NCBI RefSeq assembly: GCF_900188395.1
Contig: NZ_FZOB01000004.1
Location: forward strand, 78,414 to 142,413
DNA from: Desulfurobacterium atlanticum
GTDB lineage: Bacteria; Aquificota; Aquificia; Desulfurobacteriales; Desulfurobacteriaceae
Direction of reading: 5' to 3'
Length of the DNA stretch: 64,000 nt
This document shows positions 54,563 through 62,500 of this stretch, piece after piece. Below the pieces are notes generated by a model. It worked only from the letters and a program-made list of their open reading frames with translations, did not search any database and was not told the origin of the DNA. Both the position numbers and the translations under genes were made by a program. Position 1 is the first letter of the stretch. Every line of letters begins with the position of its first letter.

Positions 54563-54762
54563 GATACTCTCCAGATGTTGATATTCTGGTCATTAAGTTA
54601 AGCGATAAACCAGTTTACGAGAGCGAACATTTGGCAGAACAGGGAATAGTTATTGATTACGATGAAAATGATGAAGTTGTTGGACTTGAGATTTTTGGCT
54701 GGAGTGAGAGAAAAAAAATTGAACTGCCTTTCGTAGGTAAACTATTGCCTGTTTCAGCGTAG
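54553..54762 (+). CDS. DUF2283 family protein (partner of DUF4258)
   Basis: A 69-residue protein with MQIRYSPDVDILVIKLSD, EGIVIDYDENDEVVGLEIF-like segments (QGIVIDYDENDEVVGLEIFGWSERK), the DUF2283 hallmark. It follows the DUF4258 gene with overlap. The pair is widely regarded as toxin-antitoxin-like, though activity is unproven. Confidence 0.85.
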   Translation: MQIRYSPDVDILVIKLSDKPVYESEHLAEQGIVIDYDENDEVVGLEIFGWSERKKIELPFVGKLLPVSA

Positions 54763-54764
54763 CT

Positions 54765-55649
54765 ATGAACAGACAGCAGGAACTACACCGTATAAAATCA
54801 ATTCCACCTGAAATAATCCTTGAAGATTTCAAAATTCCTTTCACTTTCAGGAACTCATACATAGAAGCGACAGCTGTATGGAGAAACGAAAAAACTCCTT
54901 CTGTCTCAATACAGAAAAACGAATTTGGCGAGTGGCTCTGGCACGACTTTGGAACTGGCAAAGGGGGAAGCTGGATTGACCTTGTGATGGTCTTATACAA
55001 CTGCGATTACATTACAGCTGTAAGACTTTTAAGAGAAAAATATTTAGAGAAAAATGATTTTCCTGACCTTAAACCTGACTTTACACCTAAATCCTGCCGG
55101 GTTTCTACGGTAAAAATCATTGAAGTAAAGAAAGTTTCAAGTCCTGCACTTTTGAAATACTTGAGAGAAAGAAAAATTACCAAAATTCCAAACTGGTTAA
55201 AAGAAATACACTGGGAAATAAATGGAAGGAAATACTTTGGAGCAGGAATAAAAACCGAGACCGGGAGTTATACGGTAAGAAACAAGTTTGGAAAGTGGAA
55301 CTTGAAAGAGAAAGCAGAGCAGAAGCACTCTTACAGCCTGATAGAAAAGGGAAGCAGATATATAGCAATATTTGAGGGATTGTTTGACGCCCTCAGCTGG
55401 GAACAGCTGAAGTTTAAGCAAACAGATATTTTGATTTTAAATTCCGTTGTCAATGTAGAGAAAGCCCTTGCTGTTATTGAAAAATACGACACCGTAATTC
55501 TCGGATTAGACAACGATAAAGCTGGACTTTCTGCCCGCAGAAAGTTTGAGAAAATAAACAGTAAAACCCTTTACCTCAAGTTTGAAAGCAAGGATTTAAA
55601 CGAAGCATTGAAAAAGCAAGATAGTATTTCTCTACTCCCACTCTTTTAA
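54765..55649 (+). CDS. TOPRIM-domain primase-like protein
   Basis: A 294-residue protein. The N-terminal part (WRNEKTPSVSIQKNEFGEWLWHDFGTGKGGSWIDLVM) is the CHC2/DnaG zinc-domain fold but lacks the Cys ligands, as in many plasmid primases. A TOPRIM domain from about 200 has the Glu in IAIFEGLFDALSW and the DXD in ILGLDNDKAG. It probably primes replication of the element with the Rep-like protein three genes upstream. No helicase domain is attached. Confidence 0.85.
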   Translation: MNRQQELHRIKSIPPEIILEDFKIPFTFRNSYIEATAVWRNEKTPSVSIQKNEFGEWLWHDFGTGKGGSWIDLVMVLYNCDYITAVRLLREKYLEKNDFPDLKPDFTPKSCRVSTVKIIEVKKVSSPALLKYLRERKITKIPNWLKEIHWEINGRKYFGAGIKTETGSYTVRNKFGKWNLKEKAEQKHSYSLIEKGSRYIAIFEGLFDALSWEQLKFKQTDILILNSVVNVEKALAVIEKYDTVILGLDNDKAGLSARRKFEKINSKTLYLKFESKDLNEALKKQDSISLLPLF

Positions 55650-56153
55650 AAGCCTATGAATATAGCTTTTAGAAACTTTTAACTTGTGGTGTTTCCTCAG
55701 AAACTCAGATATTGCTACACAGCCAGCTCCCTCTTTCCGTAAAGTCAGAATTTCAGCTTTTAATTTTTCAAGTTTTTCTCTCTTTTTCGGCTTTCTGCCA
55801 GCTCTACTCTTAACCTCGTTCAAAAAACCTCTTGCAAGCCTGAGAAACCTCTCATCTTTCAACTGTGCAAGCCTGGAGTCTCCGTCATATTCAGCTTTTT
55901 TAAGCTCTATTTCATAACGCCTTATAGCAACAAGAAAAGCAAAATACCAGATAACCAAAATCGCCTGTTGTAAAGAACAATTCAAAGTTTTTGACAGCTG
56001 TTTCGGAAAGTCTGGGATCTCCTGAATCTCAGGTAATAATTCCGCCGTCTTGCGTAGAACAAAACCTTTCTCGTAAGGAAGGTATTTATTAAAAGCAGAG
56101 AGTAGCTTCTGCTTGTTCTTCAAAGCAATGGAAATCTCTTCAGTAATATCCAT
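55632..56153 (-). CDS. Hypothetical protein with C-terminal helix-turn-helix
   Basis: A 173-residue protein. The last 50 residues (KLKAEILTLRKEGAGCVAISEFLRKHHKLKVSKSYIHRLLKEWE) form an HTH resembling resolvase/Hin-type DNA-binding domains. An arginine-lysine stretch precedes it. Its 3' end overlaps the primase gene by 18 bases, tail to tail. It lies three bases after the integrase stop on the same strand, so it could be a recombination directionality factor, or a regulator. Confidence 0.65.
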   Translation of the reverse strand: MDITEEISIALKNKQKLLSAFNKYLPYEKGFVLRKTAELLPEIQEIPDFPKQLSKTLNCSLQQAILVIWYFAFLVAIRRYEIELKKAEYDGDSRLAQLKDERFLRLARGFLNEVKSRAGRKPKKREKLEKLKAEILTLRKEGAGCVAISEFLRKHHKLKVSKSYIHRLLKEWE

Positions 56154-56156
56154 TTC

Positions 56157-57107
56157 TCACCGTCCCAAATAGTGCAATGTAATCTCTTCCCTGTGGTGTC
56201 CCATCTCTTCACTTACAGTCTTTAAAGCCTCGTGATGCCCAATTCCTTCAGAAATCAAAGAATCATACCTCTCTTGAGCAAAGTTATACCTCAAACCGTG
56301 AGAGCCCTGATACTGCTGAGAAGTCAAAGCTGAAGCCTCTTTCAAATCCTTGAGATAGTCCTCATACTTGAACTCTATTCTGCCATCAGAAGTGACAGCT
56401 TCCTTGACGGCTTCATACAGCTCTCTGGAAACTTCAACAGTCCTCTCATATCCGCCCTTCCCCTGAACTTCTATCCCGTAATGCTGAACGCCAGCTAAAT
56501 CAGTCCAGAACTTTAAACTGTCCTGCCTTATACCTGCTACCTCGTGAATGCGTAAACCTGCCTCGTGCTGAAGCTGTGCGACAAGCTGATGAGATTGTGA
56601 AGAAAGATTATCTATCAGCTCTTTCGGACTTTCGTATGCTCCCCTCTCGGGAGAATCCGCCCTGTCCTGTGCCAGAGTATTAGCAAGCCAGCGACCGCTA
56701 CCGTCTTCCCTGCTTCCAAAATTAACATCTATCCCAAGTTTCTGCTCAATAACATTTTCCAACTTTCCAATAGCTGACGATATGTTTTTCAAAGACTTTT
56801 CCGATAAATCCGCCTTCTGCTCAATGAAACTTTCTATGTGATGAGCCTGAATATCAGTAACCTTGTTAATCCCAAACTCTTCCCTCACATATTCCGCCAG
56901 CTGATACCAGACCCCAACATACTCTTTAGCAGTCTTAAAACTCCTGCAATACGGATTATCCTGCTTGGTATAGCCTTCAGCGTATATATGAGAAACCTTT
57001 ATCCCAAACTGACCGTTATTTGTAGCAAGATTCAAAAGCTCCTTAACTTGATGAATAATGCTTCCAGAAATGCGAATAGAACCGTCAGAACTGACGATTT
57101 TGGGCAT
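56157..57107 (-). CDS. Tyrosine recombinase/integrase
   Basis: About 316 residues. The catalytic core has Arg I (EAGLRIHEVAG), Lys (GKGGYERTVEV), HXXR (GSHGLRYNFAQER), and the terminal His and Tyr (EEMGHHREEITLHYLG), so all active-site residues are present. The N-terminal SAM-like domain spans about residues 55-145. The ATG at 57107 has GGGGGG upstream. This is the likely enzyme that inserted the element at tRNA-Leu; tandem repeats in front of it could be arm-binding sites. Confidence 0.9.
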   Translation of the reverse strand: MPKIVSSDGSIRISGSIIHQVKELLNLATNNGQFGIKVSHIYAEGYTKQDNPYCRSFKTAKEYVGVWYQLAEYVREEFGINKVTDIQAHHIESFIEQKADLSEKSLKNISSAIGKLENVIEQKLGIDVNFGSREDGSGRWLANTLAQDRADSPERGAYESPKELIDNLSSQSHQLVAQLQHEAGLRIHEVAGIRQDSLKFWTDLAGVQHYGIEVQGKGGYERTVEVSRELYEAVKEAVTSDGRIEFKYEDYLKDLKEASALTSQQYQGSHGLRYNFAQERYDSLISEGIGHHEALKTVSEEMGHHREEITLHYLGR

Positions 57108-57136
57108 ACTACCCCCCTTGCAGTTGTTCAAGCCTA

Positions 57137-57283
57137 CGCAACGGGTTTAACGACCTCACCCGCAACGGGTTTTAAATCCTCACAGTAGAAGTTTTCCTTC
57201 TCCTACCGTGTCATCTTCTTTCATCTCTCACCTACTTAAACTTGTTTAAAGTTAAAGGAAATTTTCACCTCCTTAAACTTGTT
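57137..57283. repeat. Short direct repeats upstream of integrase
   Basis: CGCAACGGGTTT occurs at 57137-57148 and 57161-57172, heading two imperfect 24-base tandem units. CTTAAACTTGTT occurs at 57235-57246 and 57272-57283. Position before an integrase gene suits arm-type binding sites of an attachment region. Confidence 0.6.
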
Positions 57284-57300
57284 ATTCTTAAAAAGATTTA

Positions 57301-57690
57301 TGAAGTCTCAAAACTTCCTCTGAGACTTCATAATACAGACCGAAGAGTTCGGTCTGTAAAGTCAAAATTTCCAGTTTGAGACTGGAAATTTTGAAATAGT
57401 TTTAAAGGGTCTAATCTCTAAAGACAGACCCTTATCCCCCCTTCTTTTCATTGACTTGGGTAGAACCTCTATCTACCCAAGTTACAAATTAAACGATTGT
57501 GTTTTTTTTAGTCAATTAGTTTTTTTTGCCCCCCGGGGGGCAGGGGGACAAAGAAAATAACTATGCTTTTAGTTTTTTTATAGACAGGACAGATGAAGTC
57601 TCCACTTCTGAAAACCTCACCTGTCCCGTCCGCTTCTGCTTCTGCTTCTTTTCTGCCCGCATTAGCAACCAGACTTACAGTCTGGTTGCT
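57301..57690. repeat. Array of distinct perfect hairpins
   Basis: Successive perfect inverted repeats, all different: 57301-57330 (10-bp arms), 57334-57358 (11-bp), 57362-57394 (14-bp), 57405-57433 (8-bp), 57454-57482 (11-bp), 57527-57542 (16-bp GC palindrome) and 57664-57690 (12-bp). Loops are 3-13 bases, and gaps between the first three are a few bases. GGACAG/CTGTCC arms also enclose a small GAAGT/ACTTC hairpin near 57587-57626. None has a clear T-run. The noncoding tract runs from 57108 to 58502. Short ORFs here carry no credible protein. Confidence 0.85.
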
Positions 57691-57806
57691 TGCGGGTTGC
57701 TTACACTTAAGAATTTTAAACGCAACGGTTGAAGTTGTCAACAGCCTTCATTTTTAGAATGTATTTGTGGAATTGTATTTTTTACACAATTTGTGGAAAC
57801 AGGATA

Positions 57807-57985
57807 GGGGACGAGAAGATTTTTTCGTCTCCGCATAGCCGAGTGGACTCACCAGCCAACCTCAAAGTAAAAAAATATGCCCTTGCTCACTTCGTCAAGG
57901 TCTCCGCCCAGCCTCGCTATGCTCGGCTGGTCCCCCCCTTGACTCCGTTCGCTTCGTGCATGATTGAATCTATGAGAGGTTGGCT
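57807..57985. repeat. Nested inverted repeats
   Basis: AGCCAACCTC (57854-57863) faces GAGGTTGGCT (57976-57985). Inside, TCAAGG...CCTTGA and CCAGCC...GGCTGG pairs are nested. Left of it, GACGA...TCGTC forms a hairpin near 57807-57833. The whole could fold as a cruciform or structured RNA. Confidence 0.65.
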
Positions 57986-58275
57986 GATAGGAAAGAAAAT
58001 TTCCTTTCAATTTTCAAAATACCGTCTTATTTGCCCAATTTTCGCATTTTTTCTCTTCTCAAGTTATTGACACCTTTTTAGGGAAAAAATCGCATAGAAG
58101 CGAAATCTCGCGGTCTGACGAGGTATTTTTTCGTGCAAGCTGAAACTTTTCCTGAAAAATCAAATTTTTAAGAGAAAGCGATTTTTTTCATTCAACTTTC
58201 ATTTCATTTTAAAAATACAATCCGCGTGAGCTGTTCTGGTTCTTTTCTCTCTCGTTGCCGTCCTGCTGGTATATA

Positions 58276-58418
58276 TATTTGGTGTGCGTATTTGGTGGTC
58301 TATTTGGTGGGGAACGGGAAGAAATTAGAAATCAAGAAGTTATGATAGGTGAGCGTGATTGGTGTATCTAAATTGCGTGATTGAAGTATCCAAGTTGCGT
58401 GATTGAAGTATCCAAGTT
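58276..58418. repeat. Iterons: TATTTGGTG x3 and 22-bp unit x3 (origin candidate)
   Basis: TATTTGGTG occurs at 58276, 58289 and 58301. Three adjacent 22-bp units lie at 58353-58374, 58375-58396 and 58397-58418; the second and third are identical (GCGTGATTGAAGTATCCAAG core) and the first has four changes. About 22-bp tandem iterons next to AT-rich DNA are typical of theta-plasmid origins. Confidence 0.8.
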
Positions 58419-58603
58419 TGACTTAGTAAGCAAATCTCGGTATATTTTATTTGTAAACCTTATTTTGGAGCTAATTTGACTTCTACTAACATTCACTTTA
58501 ACTAAAAATACGCTCTAAGTCCTCTTCCGTAAGGGAGGGGATACAGAGCGACGCCGTAAGGCGTTGTATTGACAAGCGTCAGTTCTGAACATAGAATAAG
58601 GGT

Positions 58604-59011
58604 ATGGAGTACAAGCTGGATAAAGGGTGTCATTCTGTATATTCCCTTCAGTTCCACCTTGTATTAGTGGTAAAGTATAGGAAAAAGGTTCTGATAGGGA
58701 AGCTTGCAGAAAGACTAAAGGAGATAGTTGTGGAAGTAGCAGAGCACTTTGGTATTGAGATAATAGAGCAGGAAACGGATAAAGACCACATTCACATCCT
58801 GTTTTCCTCACGACCTACGGTTATGCTTTCAAGGTTTGTGAATTCACTCAAGTCAGTAACATCAAGAAAACTGAGGAGAGAGTTCCCAGAAGTTATGAGA
58901 AAGGAGCTTTGGGGTGGAAAGTTCTGGTCTCCATCCTACTTCATAGCAACGACTGGACAGGTGAAACTGGAGGACATAAAAAGATATGTCCAGAGCCAAG
59001 GAAGAAAGTAA
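58604..59011 (+). CDS. tnpA: IS200/IS605-family HUH transposase TnpA, copy 2
   Basis: A 135-residue protein identical to copy 1: His62/His64 and Tyr128 are kept. It can in principle mobilise both IS copies and perhaps the segment between them. Confidence 0.95.
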   Translation: MEYKLDKGCHSVYSLQFHLVLVVKYRKKVLIGKLAERLKEIVVEVAEHFGIEIIEQETDKDHIHILFSSRPTVMLSRFVNSLKSVTSRKLRREFPEVMRKELWGGKFWSPSYFIATTGQVKLEDIKRYVQSQGRK

Positions 59012-60385
59012 ATTTTTGCTTACCTATAAATTCAGAGCTTATCCTTCTGCTCTGCAGGAATACAAGTTGGAAAACTGGCTTTTTGCTCTATGCTGGCTCT
59101 ACAACCATGCACTTGAAGAAAGGAAAAGAGTCTGGAAGGAAGAGAGGAGAACTGTAAAATATTCAGAACAACAAAACAACCTACCTAAGCTCAAGAAGAA
59201 AGAACCGATACTAAAACTTGTTCACTCCCAAGTTCTCCAAGATACACTCAGGAGAGTAGATAAAGCATTCCAAAAGTTTTTCCAAGATTTAGAGAGGAAG
59301 AAGAAAGGAGAAAAGGTAAAGGTTGGTTACCCAAAAAAGAAACCGATAGCGAAATACAAGTCTCTTACTTTTTCGCAAGTCTGGATGAAACAGAAAGGGA
59401 AATTAGTTCCGATAATCAAACTGGAAAAGAAGAATAACCGATTTGCATACCTTCACCTACCCAAGATAGGTAAACTCAAGATAAGACTGCATAGAGAAAT
59501 TGACTGGACAAGAGCAAAGACAGTAACAGTAAAGAGAGAACCAAGCGGAAACTGGTATGTATGCATAAGCGTAGAAGTTGACCTTGACCAGATACTCAAA
59601 GAGGCAGAAGAAAGGGTAGAAAGAAAGATAAAAACGGTAGGAATAGACTTAGGAGTGAAACATCTTGCAGTGACCAGTAAAAAAGACTACATAAAGCATC
59701 CGAAATTTATACAAAAACTTGAGAAAAGACTAAAGAGAGAACAGAAGAAACTATCAAGGAAAGAAAAAGGGAGCAGAAACTTTGAAAAGCAAAAAAAGAA
59801 AGTAGCAAAGATACACGAAAAAATAAAAAACGCAAGAAGAGACTTTCTCCATAAACTATCAAGGAAGTTAGTAGGAAGATACCATCTGATAAGCTTTGAA
59901 GACCTTGACATACCCGGTCTTGTAGAAAACAACCCATTAGCAAAACTAATACTTGATGCAGGATGGGGAACACTCATTACCTTTACCACCTATAAAGCCG
60001 TAATGGCAGGGGTAAAGGTGGTAAAAGTAGATGCGGCATATACAACTCAAGAATGTTCTTACTGTGGACTAAAAGTTCCCAAAACATTAGCAGATAGGAT
60101 GCACAAATGTCCGAGATCGGAATAGAGCTTGATAGAGACTATAACGCAAGCATAGTAATAGACAAGAGAGGAATAGAGAAAGAAGGGCTCACCCACCTTA
60201 CGGGTGGTAGGGTCGGAGCGACCCGAACTTACGCCTGTGGAGAGGGCACTGGCGGGGTCTCCTCAAAAGGGGAGATTAGCTATCCCTCGCTGAAGCAGGA
60301 ATCCCCTTGCGGGTCTTCTGGGTGGAGCAACTCTCGGCAGAGGGTTGTTTTCCTACCAGAAGCTCCGTCCGTAAGGGCGGAGTAG
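58986..60385 (+). pseudogene. tnpB: Frameshifted tnpB, copy 2
   Basis: The frame matches copy 1 up to residue 376, then the loss of one G in the CPRC codons shifts it to a stop at 60123-60125. The fourth zinc-finger Cys and the last RuvC Asp (DRDYNAS) are lost from the main frame; they continue in another frame from 60107 to 60385. It is therefore expected to be inactive as a nuclease, unless sequencing error caused the gap. Confidence 0.9.
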
Positions 60386-60386
60386 T

Positions 60387-60626
60387 TCACTCTATTGTGG
60401 ATGGATCAAAAAAAGGAATTTTTTCTTTTTCCTTGATTTCAAGTTCACAATCCAGCTGATTTAGTATTCTCACTAAACTTGCAATAGATGTTTTTCCTAT
60501 ATAACCGTTCTCTAAAGCTGAAAGTGTCTGTCTTGAAATCCCGGCTCTGCGAGCCACTTCTTCCTGAGTGAGTCCTTTTCTTTTTCTGATTTCTTTTATC
60601 TTTTTTCCTATTTTCCAGTATTCCAT
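60387..60626 (-). CDS. hipB: HipB-like antitoxin (Xre-type HTH)
   Basis: A 79-residue protein. Residues 5-60 form an Xre HTH (KIKEIRKRKGLTQEEVARRAGISRQTLSALENG). It represses its operon and neutralises HipA in known pairs. It overlaps hipA by 19 bases and is translated after it, the reverse of the E. coli hipBA order. The stop codon lies in the end of IS copy 2. Without the IS the frame would read two different residues and then stop, so the truncation is slight. Confidence 0.87.
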   Translation of the reverse strand: MEYWKIGKKIKEIRKRKGLTQEEVARRAGISRQTLSALENGYIGKTSIASLVRILNQLDCELEIKEKEKIPFFDPSTIE

Positions 60627-61828
60627 GTGAACACCTCTTTTGGAATTTCCTTGTATGTTTCTTTAAGATTTTTATCAAGAGAAAACTGTAAAACAGCTAC
60701 CATTTTAGAACCAATCTCTGCAAAGGAAGGAGCCTCTTGTATATATTCTTTTATCTTTTTGATGGTTTTTAAAATGGCATTTTCACACTCTTCAAAAAGT
60801 TCATTGGCCTCTCTGTTTGTTAAAAGACAGTATTCCTGCCCGAACCTTATAAGTTCTTTTTTTGAATACCATACCTTTCTTCCTTCTATGGAGAGAGCGG
60901 GCTTATCTTTTGGGAGATAGATAGCTGTATTTATAACGTCATAGGCAGGGGCAAGTGTTATGTTTCGGAAATCTTTATACAAGATTCCAAAATTTTTTAA
61001 ATGAGCATCACCGTTCTTAAGTAAAAAATTCATTACTATCATCTTGAAATAGATTTTTAAGTCTTCTTCTACCTTTGATGATATTTTGGCAATGGCTTTT
61101 GCTATCTTTTCATAAGAGCCGTCATATTTTGAGATTCTATGTTTCTTAAAAAGCACACAAAACTCTTCAAACCCTTTAAAATCTCCGGTAGCTTTATCAA
61201 AGTCAAACCTTTCGGTAATAAAAAATCTTCTGTTTTTGGAGAGCCAGAACTTTGGAGTTGGAATTCCTGCATATCTAACAGCTTTCATGCAGAAATACTC
61301 ATTTTCAGCAAGATCTGGAAACTCTGCTCCAAAAGTTTTAACTATGAAATCTTTTTCTGTAAAAGAAGTTTTATCGCGTAATGTTGCAAGAACTTTTGGT
61401 TGTACTCCGGAAATTGCGGATTTAAACAGGAAAGCATCTATAAGTTTCTTAAAAAGGTCCGGATTGTTGTCTTCTATTACCTCTTCAAGGGAAAACTCTA
61501 TATGTAGTCTTTCACGGATGTAGTTATCTTCGGATTCATAAGTTAACCAGCCTTCAAGGGAAGGAGATAGTGTTTTAAAAATGATAAAGTCATTTACCCG
61601 GCCGAACTCTTTTCTTAGTAAATTGGTTAGCATCTCAAAGAGGTATCCTTCCGGCATGTTCATATCAAAAATTGGATGAAGATAGAAAGTGGAAACATAA
61701 CTTTCATACGAAAAAGGCATTGTTATGGAAATAGGATTATTTTCAAGGTAGTTAAAAATATACCTGTACTGTTCTTCTGTAAAATGAAGTGTACCGCTTA
61801 ATTGTCTGTTAGCATAAACTTTTATCAT
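60608..61828 (-). CDS. hipA: HipA-family Ser/Thr kinase toxin
   Basis: A 406-residue kinase. The N-terminal subdomain has TMPFSYES (typical sequence SLSMP/TMPF), the glycine-rich GVQPKVLATL, FIVKTFG with the ATP Lys near residue 170, catalytic NFLLKNGDAHLKNF near 290, and LAPAYDVI (DFG-like) near 310. HipA phosphorylates an aminoacyl-tRNA synthetase (GltX in E. coli) and induces growth arrest. It probably serves as an addiction or persistence module for the element. Operator-like repeats lie upstream. Confidence 0.9.
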   Translation of the reverse strand: MIKVYANRQLSGTLHFTEEQYRYIFNYLENNPISITMPFSYESYVSTFYLHPIFDMNMPEGYLFEMLTNLLRKEFGRVNDFIIFKTLSPSLEGWLTYESEDNYIRERLHIEFSLEEVIEDNNPDLFKKLIDAFLFKSAISGVQPKVLATLRDKTSFTEKDFIVKTFGAEFPDLAENEYFCMKAVRYAGIPTPKFWLSKNRRFFITERFDFDKATGDFKGFEEFCVLFKKHRISKYDGSYEKIAKAIAKISSKVEEDLKIYFKMIVMNFLLKNGDAHLKNFGILYKDFRNITLAPAYDVINTAIYLPKDKPALSIEGRKVWYSKKELIRFGQEYCLLTNREANELFEECENAILKTIKKIKEYIQEAPSFAEIGSKMVAVLQFSLDKNLKETYKEIPKEVFTWNTGK

Positions 61829-61864
61829 TTCCTTCCTCTTTACTTCTATATCATGTTAATTATA

Positions 61865-61910
61865 CTTTACATTGTGAGGTAAAGCTTCTTATTTGTAAAG
61901 TATCTTTTAC
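61865..61910. promoter_or_regulatory. GTAAAG operator repeats upstream of hipAB
   Basis: CTTTAC at 61865-61870 faces GTAAAG at 61879-61884. A second GTAAAG at 61895-61900 faces CTTTTAC at 61904-61910. A minus-strand TATAAT-like box overlaps the first site. Paired palindromes match HipB autoregulation. From 61911 to 62320 I see only AT-rich sequence with homopolymer runs and a GCCGCTCC motif at 62096. Confidence 0.6.
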
Positions 61911-62320
61911 AAAAATATGTTTTGATCCGAATAGTGCAAGGTTTTACAGGCAACCGCTCTCAAAATTTCCCATTTTTGGCTTCTCTTTTCTTCTATATAA
62001 TCACTGAGTGGTGTGAATAGACACTAAATCACATGGCTGGGAAAAATCACCGCAGAGGCGATTTCAGGCGGAATTTCGGGCAAATTTTGCAGCTGGCCGC
62101 TCCCTTTCTTTTCCTTTTTTTCGTTTTTTTATTTTTTTCTTTAAGCCTACCTTTTAGAATTTCTTTATAAAAAATTTATTATTCTTTTGATTTTTCAGCC
62201 TTAATAAAAAAAAAGACGCCATATATATTACTTATTTTTTACAGACATATTTTTTATATATAAAGACATATTTTAAAGGGCTTTCTGGAGACTTTGCTAT
62301 TCAATTTCCTGAATCACTTC

Positions 62321-62417
62321 ACCTGTCCCTTTATTTCACCCCTTGATTTTAACCTGTCCCTTTATTTCACCCCACCTGTCCCTTTATTTCACCCTACTTG
62401 TCCCTTTATTTCACCCC
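62321..62417. repeat. Four 22-bp iterons (second origin candidate)
   Basis: The 22-base unit with core CCTGTCCCTTTATTTCACCC lies at 62321-62342, 62352-62373, 62374-62395 and 62396-62417. The last three are contiguous. AT-rich DNA with TATATATA tracts lies directly left (62200-62280). The unit is unrelated to the one at 58353. No gene is seen between 61829 and 62500. Confidence 0.85.
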
Positions 62418-62500
62418 TGAGTTGAAGGCAAAGGGAGACAGGGGATTAGTTAAAAACTGATTTGTGCCAGAGATTCAGAAGAAGTAACAGGAAATGGATT

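Larger units (their letters stand above)
58503..60390 (+). mobile_element. IS605-type insertion sequence, copy 2 (tnpB frameshifted)
   Basis: 1888 bases. It has the same orientation and the same ends as copy 1, again just after TTTAAC. By eye it is identical to copy 1 except for one deleted G between 60117 and 60118. It ends within the last codons of hipB. Confidence 0.92.

Noticed and set aside
57301-57690. Hairpins as a series of rho-independent terminators
   Set aside because: None is followed by a clear T-run on the side that would be needed.
57301-57690. Hairpin array as retron msr/msd or integron attC cassettes
   Set aside because: There is no reverse transcriptase or IntI-type gene, and the hairpins share no conserved core.
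57508-58070. Short frames on both strands in the hairpin tract
   Set aside because: They cross perfect hairpins and homopolymer runs, have no ribosome sites and resemble no protein.
60387-60626. Major truncation of HipB by the IS
   Set aside because: Rejoining the flanks across the IS gives a stop only two codons further, so little is lost.
62321-62417. CRISPR array from four 22-base repeats
   Set aside because: Repeats are mostly contiguous without spacers and no cas genes are near.
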